Shown one piece after another: positions 22,215 to 32,900 of a DNA stretch of 64,000 nucleotides (the first letter of the stretch is position 1; the number at the start of each line of letters is the position of its first letter). A program made the translations under genes and the position numbers. Source of the stretch: Manduca sexta. Taxonomy: Eukaryota; Arthropoda; Insecta; Lepidoptera; Sphingidae. The stretch spans positions 744,001-808,000 of the forward strand of contig NC_051130.1 in the NCBI RefSeq assembly GCF_014839805.1. The letters are read 5' to 3'. A model generated the notes under the pieces. The model worked only from the letters and a program-made list of their open reading frames with translations. It did no database searches and was not told where the DNA came from.

Positions 22215-22437
22215 TAATAATAATAATATCAGCCCTGTATTATATACTTGCCCACTGCTGAGCACGGGCCTCCTCTACTACTGAGAGGGATTAGGCCTTA
22301 GTCCACCACGCGGGCCTAGTGCGGATTGGTAGACTTCACACATCTTCGAAATTCCTACAGAGAACTTCTCAGATGTGCAGGTTTCCTCACGATGTTTTCC
22401 TTCACCGTTAAAGCGAACGATAAATTCACAAAGAATT
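22215..22437 (-). repeat. family A SINE, head truncated
   Basis: Inverse tail ATAATATCAGCCCTGTATTA, GAGGGATTAGGCCTTAGTCC and CAGGTTTCCTCACGATGTTT. It stops before the tRNA-like region. Confidence 0.75.
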
Positions 22438-23210
22438 AATTTTTATTTATTTGTATTATTATATTATAGCATAATTTCTATTTATTCTATTTATCCTACT
22501 CTATTTATCAAATTTTTCGCTTCCTCTATTTTAATTACTATATGTATATAATATTTATTATATAACCAGTAATTTTATTTCTACCTATTTCTATTACTTT
22601 TCTAACAATTCCTTTACAATACTCTAAAAAATTTCCTATCTTATCTTTATTATTAACTGTGCTGTGAGGGTCCAGCTTGTCACAGACGGAGTATAGCCTC
22701 AGTGGCGTATACTGAAAGTTTCCGAAAGGAACCCGACACAACACATTGATACATGCGGCTATATAGCATATAGGCTTCTCATAAATACGGTCTGCTTTTA
22801 ATAATAAATTCTACATAAATTATCAAAGGTACTATAAATATAGTCAATTCAGGACATTATTTTTCTGAGTGCTCAACCATCAAAATGTCTGCATAGCCAT
22901 CAACATTATAAGGCATGACTGTCCAAAAATATCCTTTTTATAGTCAACTAAACATTGACCTTATAAATGGCTTAACGAATGAATTTCCTTAAAACAAAGC
23001 TTCCCCGGTCGCGAACCGGGCGTAAGTTTTAATGAACCGGTAAAGAGTCGACTCCTGGCATATCCGGCTTGTAACGAACACCGCCGCTGTCACTTTGAAA
23101 TTTAATATGAACTGGGCTTTTAGGCACTGTGCAGATGGTGTTGAATTGTTGCACACAACAGTAAGGCTTTCAATGTTGCTCTTTTATAGTTACTGGTTTT
23201 ATAGTTTGAC
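22438..23210. other. no gene seen
   Basis: AT-rich. A short repeat piece at 22680-22748 (TTTCCGAAAGGAACCCGACA) recurs near 45930 and, diverged, at 27090. Confidence 0.5.
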
Positions 23211-23590
23211 TGCCTCGGTGGCGTAGTTGTAAGTGTACACGGTACAAGTACGACTGCCGCGCTGAGGTCCTGGGTTCGAATCCCGGGTCGGACGAAAAAT
23301 AATTGTGACTGGGTTTTTCCATCTTAAAAATTACTCAGTCGCAGCTCGGAGTCAGGAAGTTGGCGATGTGATACCCCCGTGCCTCGGAAAGCACGTAAAG
23401 CCGTTGGTCCTGCGCCTGATCTCTCTCCGGTCATGTCGGATTGCCGTCTCACCGAACTATGAGAGTGAAGGAACAGAGAGTGCACCTGTGTATTGCGCAC
23501 ACACTTGTGCACTATAATATCTCCTGCGTACCTGGCTGATCTCCGCTGAGATTGGCCGCCGTGGCCGAAATTCGGCTAGGAGGGATTCAT
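23211..23590 (+). repeat. SINE with family B head and a different body
   Basis: The head (ACTGCCTCGGTGGCGTAGTT and GGGTTCGAATCCCGGGTCGG) is family B, but the body is distinct: GCACGTAAAGCCGTTGGTCC, GAGAGTGCACCTGTGTATTG, ACACTTGTGCACTATAATAT and GGCCGCCGTGGCCGAAATTC. The last blocks recur at 55275-55385. Confidence 0.7.
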
Positions 23591-23708
23591 AGTTACTGTC
23601 AAGTACTTTATGCTAGTGGTGATATATTTTATATCTGCCCTGATAGCGACCACTGTACACAAGGTGTTAAAACCCGTCGAAGTGGCCGACGTGTGTGTCG
23701 TGTTCCGG

Positions 23709-24087
23709 GATCTTTTTTTCCGACTTACTTGATGTGTATCCTTATATTATGACCAAATTACACAAAATCATTATAAATTGTAGCCTGTGTGTTATTCAGA
23801 TGTGTAACCAATATTGCTGTGAAGTTTCATCCTGATCTGTTCAGTATTTTTTTCTTGAAAGACGAACAAACATACATACATCCATCCCCACAATCTTTCG
23901 CATTTATAATATTTTTAAGATGTTCAATCTACTTTGTGTCTATTAATTTACCATCACATCAAAAGTATGTAAGTTTTAATAAAAATGTACTATTCCATAA
24001 ATATTTCATCATAATATCGTAATTCTCGTTTATTACCTCGAAAGCTCGAGATAATCTCTGTTAGTTGTGGAATAATGATGATTATCC
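23709..24087 (-). repeat. inverted duplication, right copy (379 bp)
   Basis: Reverse complement of 21539-21918 with about ten differences. The Helitron 3' hairpin and CTAG are absent here, so this copy did not arise by simple Helitron transposition. The left junction falls in GGGATC, shared with family C. Confidence 0.85.
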
Positions 24088-24110
24088 TCCTGGAACCAGA
24101 CTCTGGACCT

Positions 24111-24158
24111 CTTGGAACCAGATATACAGTTGTCAGCCTGTGTATATCTGGTTCCAAG
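24111..24158. repeat. 18-bp perfect stem, 12-nt loop
   Basis: CTTGGAACCAGATATACA (24111-24128) and its exact complement (24141-24158). Both arms are pieces of family C in opposite orientation, at the right edge of the inverted duplication. Confidence 0.9.
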
Positions 24159-24280
24159 AGATCGTCATAATTGTATTGACTGCCACAGGGGTAATCATCT
24201 CTCGTCAGTCGACATTCTATTAAACCGCACTTCACTTACCATGAGGTGCAGTGCGGTCACATTGCGGTGGACGTATAAAA

Positions 24281-24940
24281 GAAAAAACTTTTTGTCTGTC
24301 TGTCTGTATAACCGTTATAGAAACAAAAACTACTCGACGGATTTTAACGAAACTTGGTACAATTATTTTTCATACTCCTGAGCTGGTTATAGTATACTTT
24401 TCATCACGCTACAATTAATAGGAGCAGAGCAGTGAAGGGAAATGTTGGGAAAACGGGAGAAGTTACTCCATTTTTTAAGCTTCCGTCGCGTGTGCAACCT
24501 TAATGGTTAAAGCTACACAGAAATCATGTATAACGGAAATGTTCTCCTTAAAATTATATAAAAAATATCCCACGACAGCATATGTCTATCTTTAATGGTT
24601 GACTCACAATAACACGTGTAACTCCCGATAGCTTAGCAATTCGAAGCTTTCTCATTATATTTGTCTACTCTTACGTTTATAACACTCTCAGTCATCCCTA
24701 ATTAAAAAAGTTAACATTATTAAATATTCCATAAAAAAGAATCATAGAAATCGGTATAGAAACACAAACAAAGTTATACATGAAATACGCTAATAATAAG
24801 CCATCACGCGTGAATACTGAATCATGCTATATGCTTCCTTCGATTTCACCAGGATCCCATCATCAGACCCTGACCGGACTCGGCATACTCCATTTTTGAA
24901 GTCCGAAATCCACGCGGCCGAAGCTGCGGGCGGAAGCTAG
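24281..24940 (+). mobile_element. Helitron-like element, diverged
   Basis: Begins near TTTTTGTCTGTCTGTCTGTA and ends CACGCGGCCGAAGCTGCGGG, CGGAAG and CTAG. The interior resembles 30290-30769 (GAGCAGAGCAGTGAAGGGAA). The start is uncertain. Confidence 0.55.
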
Positions 24941-26254
24941 TATGAAATATTCTCACTCATTATCCTGGCAGACGCGAATAAAAGATGTTGTAGTTAAAAT
25001 TAAAATAAATAGTATATTTAATAACTTTATAATGAACGCAGTGGTAATTATAACAAGATAATTACACTAGACTCATTGTTATACTATCGAAAGTAATAAA
25101 ACTACGATCATTAAAGTTGAAAAAGAAAAAAAAAACAAATTATCAGATTAAGAATATTCGTCCATAATTGTTAATCAAGTTGAACCGTTTATGTAATAAT
25201 TTTACAAAAAACCAAACCGCCTTCGAAAACTAATCAAAACCAAAAAATTATTTCACATAACAGGTATATACTGATAGCAATCTTGGAATCGGTGCCGAAT
25301 TAAAATTGCTGGTTAAACTAAATAAATATATGAACAATTATATGTATGTGTGTAACAAGTAGACTCAACCAAAACTCAATGCAAAAAACACAACTAATTT
25401 ATTTCGCACGTAGTACGACTATTGCGCTGAAATGTTACGCCTCTGCCTACCACTGAAAAAGGGAAAAGGTGTTATTCAGTATGTAAGAAGTACACTCAAC
25501 CAAAATGTCATAAGAAAACAAAAGTCGCGATTTCGTTTTCTTGGACGACATAATTATTTAAGTTTTTTTAGTTTTACAACCAAACTACTAGAGCGATTTT
25601 AAAAGACCAATCTGGGAGTACATTCTTTGGAATAAAGAAAAACAAAATCTAAATCGTTTCATAAATGAACGAGTTCTCAGGTAACTTTGTGACTAACCCA
25701 TTTATGCCATGCTGAAATCGTCAGATTATTGAAATATGCACTATTCCCCATGTACTTAACCTACCTTATCTTAATTTGACGCGCTGGAGATTTTCTGAGG
25801 ATCGATTTTTTCTCACTAATCTGACGGGCTTAACGCAAGTCCCTGTGTAAAGACATATACAGTAGGGGTACATTACAGGGTACAAAGTTTCTTCCCATAT
25901 GATTATCTAACGCGTTCGAGTATAGCGCAAAATCCCCGCTTGGTCTCCAAAAACTATTAAACCGATTACTACAATCATTTTCGAATACGTTTTTCCTTCT
26001 TATATCAAGGTAACGTTCCACCAACAATTGCCAGACTCAATGCCAAGCAAGGAACCTTTGAAGTAATATTTGGTATATTATTGTATTAATTCCCAGTGTA
26101 AAAGTCTTAATGGGTACCATTCCGGGATAGAGGATTGCCATAAAAGCAACAAAAATAACTTTATTTTATGTCTAGTAAAATCGCTTTTACGGAATAGAAA
26201 TGTAATAATGATGGACACGGCCCATATTCGTGCGAAATGTCATCCAAATCAATA
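24941..26254. other. no gene seen
   Basis: AT-rich. Phrases such as CTACTAGAGCGATTTTAAAA and AAACTATTAAACCGATTACT look like old transposon sequence, but no copy elsewhere in the window confirms it. Confidence 0.4.
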
Positions 26255-26580
26255 CGTGATAGTAGTTTTAGAAGACGGACCACACCTGGCGGTACTGCGC
26301 AAGGGCGGCTGCGGACGACAACTTAGACACAACTCAGAGGAAGCCTGCAGCCGTCCCTAATGCGCTGAAGAGGGCCACCGCGGCGTTTTAGTTGGTATGC
26401 CGTGCGTTCTATATAGGTTAGGGACTCGGCCCGGCGGTCGTCCGAAGGTCAAGATCAAATCCGGGCGGCTCAACACAGGGTCGTAAGGCACGGTGACCCC
26501 ATAGCCGCTCAGTCGCCCTCGACGAAGGCTGGGCGGTAGTCATAAGGCACTTTCTTCGCAAACTAGAAAAATGTGATCTT
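26255..26580 (+). mobile_element. R1-like LINE 3' UTR fragment
   Basis: GC-rich block with GAGGGCCACCGCGGCGTTTT, GGACTCGGCCCGGCGGTCG, AAATCCGGGCGGCTCAACAC and CGACGAAGGCTGGGCGGTAG. It is the reverse complement of 14990-15235, so plus orientation, and lies 360 bp upstream of the NRF-6-like start codon. Confidence 0.7.
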
Positions 26581-26795
26581 ACTATAGTAAACTAAATTAG
26601 TTTAAATACATTTGTAACTTATATTATACGTACATGTTATTTATACATATGAATTTTAATGAGGTCACATCTATTTTTCTGTGCGTGCACTAAAAAGGCG
26701 TAATTTTTTTATATAAGTATATGAATTTTAATAAGGATAAATCTCTCATTCTTCTGTGCGCGTACATAAAACACGTATAAAGTTTTTTCTTCACG

Positions 26796-26938
26796 TATAA
26801 ATATAGTCTAACTTAAGAAGCGCGTATGACGTATACATGGTTGATAACCTTAACGATTATATTTAATAAAAGTTAACTATTAAGAACAAACATATGTCAG
26901 TGCGTGTTGATATTTTATACGAGGTACACGTGATAAAA
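26796..26938 (+). promoter_or_regulatory. candidate core promoter and 5' UTR of the NRF-6-like gene
   Basis: A TATAAATA lies at 26796-26803 and a weaker TTTAATAAA at 26862-26870. The arthropod initiator-type TCAGT is at 26897-26901, about 35 bp after the weaker box and 38 bp before the ATG. Such motifs are common in AT-rich DNA, so this is a suggestion only. The transcription start is not shown by the sequence. Confidence 0.25.
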
Positions 26939-26999
26939 ATGATGTTATTGTTATTGTGTTTGTTCGGATACAGTTCCGCTGTTATATATCAGTTAAATG
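26939..26999 (+). CDS. nrf-6-like: NRF-6-like exon 1 (residues 1-20), signal peptide
   Basis: Two adjacent ATGs open a Leu-rich signal peptide followed by VIYQLN. The donor is G|GTGAGT and leaves one base, which joins AA of exon 2 to make Glu21, so the N-E-T sequon spans the junction. Choosing this exon rests on the exact phase fit, the signal peptide and the family pattern of a short first exon. Intron 1 is 6.4 kb. Confidence 0.82.
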
Positions 27000-29900
27000 G
27001 TGAGTTTTTTATATGAGACGGTAAAGTGACGCGTATGATGGTTGATGGACTGGAGTCGAGATATTGACTGGCGAGCGGTGGCGAAAAGTGAAAAATTCCT
27101 AAAGAGAACCAAACACAAATATAGTTACTAATTACACTTCGATTTTCCCCTATGCTATAAATATTAATTATTTATTTGTTAATAAAATATTTTATTTATT
27201 TAAAGACCTCCAATGAAGGATACACGGCATATAATAAAAACAATGTCGTCGCATTTTTACAATTAACGATGTGACACGCCTCTTCAATTATAGGAGACCA
27301 CAGCATGCAAATTTATATATTGGTACAGCGGCAAAAAATATATTTGTTATTAATATTATTTAGATATTATTATTATTAGTTTGCTTACATAATATGTTCC
27401 AAATGGAAGCCGGTAGGAACCATTCGCCACTGTTGACGAGAGATGTCTATCCCTCGTCAGTCGACACAATTATGTCGGTTTGAAACTGAATATACACAGG
27501 CTGGTCCCAGAGCCGTTATGGGTTTTGGACCAAATTGGCTACTTGACAATTTACTGAAATGTATTTAACAATTTAGAAATATTTATTTAAAACCCATTTA
27601 TTAGAATATAAAACATTTTTATCTTCATAAGTATTCGTGTAAACAATAGTTGGTGGCCAAATAATTAAGTAACAAAAAATTCAAATGTCGTAGATACTAA
27701 AACAATAAATTAAACTGAGTTAAAAACTCGCAAATCTATTTGACAGGAGAATATTAAATTTTCTATGTAATTGTCAAAATACACCCAGTACCTTCACCGT
27801 GCCCATGTGTATTACAACCATTATTCGACAAATTTATTATATTAAAACAAGACTGCCTCGGTGGCGTAGTTGCATTGCATGCGCGGTACGGCAGCGCTCT
27901 GAGGTCCTGGGTTCGAATCCCGAGTCGGGCAAAGTGATATTTGGGGTTTTCTGCTCAGTATCAGTCCGGAGTCTGGAATTTGTGCCCGATATGGCGATAG
28001 GCTCGCCCCCTATCACATCATGGGACGGAACACACTTGGCGAACAGTGGGTGCCCTGGTTGCGCCTCTGCATACCCCTTCGGGGATAAATGCGTGATGGT
28101 GAGTGTGTAAAACAAAACTATTTTGCGAATTTCTCCGTGTTTTTTTTTTACTATAATTTTCTACCCACGTTTCGAGGACTGCAGCCTTCGTGGTTACGAA
28201 GATCGGACCGTCAACAGCTAAATAAAAAAAAACAAAATGGTATAGTTGTCAAATGTAGGTAGATATTGTAGCTGACTTTTCGGATGACCAACACCTCAGT
28301 CCGCCGCGTGAATACGAAGGCTTTGAAAGGTCAAGGCAAAGTTTTGTTTCAATATTCGCGTAAACATATTATCATTGTATAAATTTATAAAAAAAGAGTT
28401 TATACACGTTTATAAATGACCAAAACGTTGTAAAAAGCGGGTGCAGTAAGCATGCAGAGATTCAAAATTTACATCCGATAAACCCGAATTCACATTTACG
28501 AAGACCACTGATGTAAGTATAGAAAAAACCTATTCTCCCATCACCTTCGAATAAATTAAACATATAATCTTTGAATTAATTATTTTAAAAAATTGTATTC
28601 ACTAACTAATTACTATGTATGACGCGGAACAGCAAATTAGGTATAATGTACAGATTCTGTGGATAAAATAACAATGAAGACTGTTTTCCATCGTTTTTTT
28701 TTTTTCTTTAGTACAAAGCCCGCAGTCAACACCGGGGGAAAACAGCAAATGAGATACTAGATTCCCTCGGCTTAGCGACTGGAGGGCCCTGGACGAAGAA
28801 GGGAAGAAGATAGAAAGAAAGGAAATGAAAGAAAAAGAAAGGAAATGGGAAGGAGAAGGAATTATTGTAGGATGGGCGGAGAAGAGGAGGGGAAATGTTC
28901 GCGTGCACTTATAGGCCTCAATGTGTTAATATAAACAAGAGATATACACACAGCACTGTGTGCCTAGCGCTGCGACAAATGTCTCCTCATACATGGGCGT
29001 GCATTTGGTGTGAGGACGGATGGATGGATGTTTCCCATCGTTTGATATCAGAAAGAATTCCACCCCAAGGCAATTCATGTGCGCTCAGTCTTCACATTGA
29101 ATGCACGCCCATGCACAAGAGCAGCTGTGGCAGCTCTAGGCACACAGTTCAGTGTGTATACCTCATGGTTGAAAATCGCAATAAGGCTGACACGCGAACA
29201 TTCCCTGGTCTTCTCCTCACATCCTAAGACGGTACCTTCTTCTTTCCTTCTGCTTCTCCAGATATCCCCTCCCAACTATTCTCCAGGGTTCTGCAGTTCC
29301 TAAGCCGGGAGATTCTAATATCTCATTCACAAGTTTTCCCCCGGTGTTGTATGCGGGGTCCGATACCCAAGAAAAACAGACAACTAATCGTCTCGCCATA
29401 TTGTATCAGCTTATACTCTATCGGTTGAGATAATGTAAAAAATCGTAAAAAAGGTATTTTATCAGATCATTTTTTTTTACGAAATTATGTAACACAAAAT
29501 ATATTTTTTTCATAATCACTACAAAGTTATTCATTTTTATTACAGGTGTTATGTTATAAAAAAGTTATAATTATTCATTTATAACCGTTAATATAACAAT
29601 CCAAAACAACAGACTGTCTGAACATTTGTACAATGAGTAATAATAGATAACCCTACAAAATTAAATACAACGACTGTCACGTACACACAATATTAAAACT
29701 GACCGACATTCAATTTAATCGGTTAACCTGGAACCAATTATAGATAAATTATGCAATGTAGATATTTATTTATATTTTTTTTTGTTTTGTTTTTAATTAT
29801 TATTTATGATTAGTTATTTGTTTCGTTTATGAACTAAATTTAATCATTCTAAGTGTTATACGCAGTAGTTTTATTGATAAAACAGTCTTCGTAAACATTG

Positions 29901-32900
29901 CCGTAAGAAAAGGATGACGCAGGAATCATACCTAATGTTTGGTTTACAATTAGTTAAATACCTAAATCGATCTTCAATCAACAATACACTGATTGAAGAA
30001 ATTCATTAAGTATAGATCACTCGTAAGCTAAAGGCGACGTAAATATTATAGTACTTAAGGGCATTAGGGCTGCAGCCAAGATAGCTTTCAACAATCGTTA
30101 GTGCAACATTTATTATTTATATTTATTGCCAAAATTTAACTGTATATGTCACACAATTCTGGATCTTTTTCGGTAAAAAATTCAATAATCTCAAAAGATA
30201 TATAATGGAGAACAATGAATTAACATATCTATTTTTACCAACATACAAAATTTTAATCTAATTTTTCTAACATTTATACTATTATATAATCTATACTATT
30301 ATATAAAGCTGAAGAGTTTGTTTGTTTGAACGCGCTAATCTCAGGAACTACCGGTTCAAACTGAAAAATTCTTTTTGTGTTGGATAGCCCTTTGTTTGTG
30401 GAGTGCTATAGGATATATATCATCACGCTATACCCAATACGAGCGAAGCAGTAATGAAACATGTTGCAAAAACGGGGAAAATTTATTAGTTTTGAGAGCT
30501 TCTGATGCGTGCGCTGCGTAAACGGGATTATTCCCTTTAAAAAGTTCTACAAAAATATATTATAAAACAAAGTCCCCCGCTACATCTGTCTGCCTGAACG
30601 TGTTAAACTCAAAAACTACCCAACGTGTAGAATAAAATTTGGTATGGAGACAGTTTGAGACCCTGGGAAAAACATAGGCTCCCGGGAAAGTATATAGCGT
30701 GACTTTTATAACGGAAAACTTTAGCCCGAAAAACTTTATAACGCGGGCGGAGCCGCGGGCAAAAGCTAGTATTACATATTTTATTAGAGCTTTGTAATGG
30801 TGAGAAGATATTCTAGCGAGACTTATTCATAGGATATGTGATTATCATATATAACATTAAATTATATCATTATTCTATATTAAAAAGCGGCGATAGCCTA
30901 GTTGTGTGTGGAACGGACTGCCAAGACGAATGTCTGCAGGTTCAAATCTCAAGGCCACACATCTCTGACTTTTTTTATAATTATGTGTGTATTCTTTGTG
31001 AATTATCGTTCGCTTTAACGTTGAAGGTAAACATCGTGAGGAAACCTGCACATCTGAGAAGTTCTCTGTAGGAATTTCAAAGGTATGTGAAGTCTACCAA
31101 TCCGCACTAGGCCAGCGTGGTGGATTAAGGCCTAATCCCTCTCAGAAGTAGAGGAGGCCCGTGCCCAGCATTGGGACAGTATATAATACAGGGTAATATT
31201 ATTATATACAACATTAGTATTAACAATTGTAGAAAGGCTGAAAACGCTGCATTTATCGAAACGTCTAGAGAAAATTATAATATAAACGCGATAAAATCCG
31301 GAATAAAGTTTTATTTGAATGTCTAACATTTGCGTAAACATAAGAAATCATTAAAGATCTGAAATTAGAAACATTAAAAGTCTGTTTTACCTTTACTTAG
31401 TTAATTCTACTCGTCACATAAATGTATAAGCCAAATACAAAAGTCTCACTTTAACCTGTACTCTAAAATAAATTATAATAAAATGAATATTATCTTCGTC
31501 ATCTGCTTAATATGATAACTGTCAAATCAATTTTTTTTCAAACTTTTGAAACAGGCCCTTGTATTTTATAAGCCTTGACCACTTGAGCATGTAGTAGTAC
31601 CTAAAAATATCATGTCGGCTTTTAGGAATAACTTGTATGACTGTGTTTAATACAGGGCCGTAGCTAGACTTGAATTTAAGGTACGGCAGCTGTGATTACA
31701 GCAAGGGTGGAAGTAAAAATGTTACTAGATCTGAGTTAGTCAATCGATTTTTGGCTTTCTTAACTTGTGTTCATGAATAAGTCAGGTTAATACTTACATA
31801 ATTATTAGGCTAATATACAGATTGTAACAAAATACCCTTAAATCTCGAAAGGGGGTTATTCCACCTATCAATACGAATAACTCTTACTATGGAATCAACT
31901 TCCAAATCGTGTAATAAAAACCCGTGGCTCCATATATTTTGATTGAGTAGTTATGTATAATTTTGTTGATCATTAAGGTAGGACATTAGTATTTTAAGGT
32001 AGGGCATTACATTAAGGTAGCCCCCCCCAGCTACGGCCCTAGTTTAATAAAGCACTGTTACGCAAGTTTATGCATTCCGAATGCGACAAACTAAAAGTCG
32101 CGAGACGCAATATATTTTCAACCATAAATTACTTTGAGCTGTTCATTACTATTCGCTAATGCATTCAGGCTCTATTTTCTAAGTATTAATTATTTAGTAT
32201 TTTTCTGTAGTAAGTACAAAATGAAATGTAAATAATATTTTATTGAATTTAATTTTCAACCCTCTTTTTTCAATTTAATTACACTGCTCCACTTCTTCTA
32301 CATACCCAAATTCTTTATTTGGTAATTAAAAACTATAGGTATTTGTTAATACGTGGAAATAAAATCGTACTCTTTTTTAAACATATTGCTCGCACGGAGG
32401 ACTATGGAATTGGACATGATTAAAGTTTATACAGAGAAGTGCAGAAATATAAAACTCATGTATAATATATGTTACAAACATGTTGAGTTGCGGACGGCAC
32501 AGTTTTACGAATCCATAAAAAAAACTTGAAAATTTCTTTTTGCAAAATTTTAATTACGAAAATATTCCTTGTTAAATTTCCCATCTAAATATAGTTGATT
32601 GCAAATGAAAATGATGTGTACTTTGGATGATACGCACGGAATTAACAATTTTAGTGGAGTTTACATTATTAAATTAACTAAACAATATACACATCATACA
32701 AAATTAAAACAATCAAAGTACAGATAACCAAATTCAGAAAAATATTTAATTTATTTTCTATAAATTTTGAATAGAAAGGTTTTATTTATTTATTTATTTA
32801 CTATAATAGGAACATCAACAGTACATATATTCAACAGTCTAATACACTTTACACAGGCTTAATAACTAATACATGTACCAATTAAAGATGTACACAACAT

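Larger units (their letters stand above)
23615..24280 (-). repeat. family C repeat split by the inverted duplication
   Basis: Family C runs to TTCCGGGAT at 23711 and resumes at 24134 with CAGCCTGTGTATATCTGGTT, ending GCACTTCACTTACCATGAGG. The material between is the right copy of the duplication plus a small foldback. Confidence 0.65.

Noticed and set aside
27850..27935. tRNA-like A and B boxes
   Set aside because: These are heads of family A and B SINEs, present in many copies with no foldable anticodon arm or acceptor stem. They are not tRNA genes.
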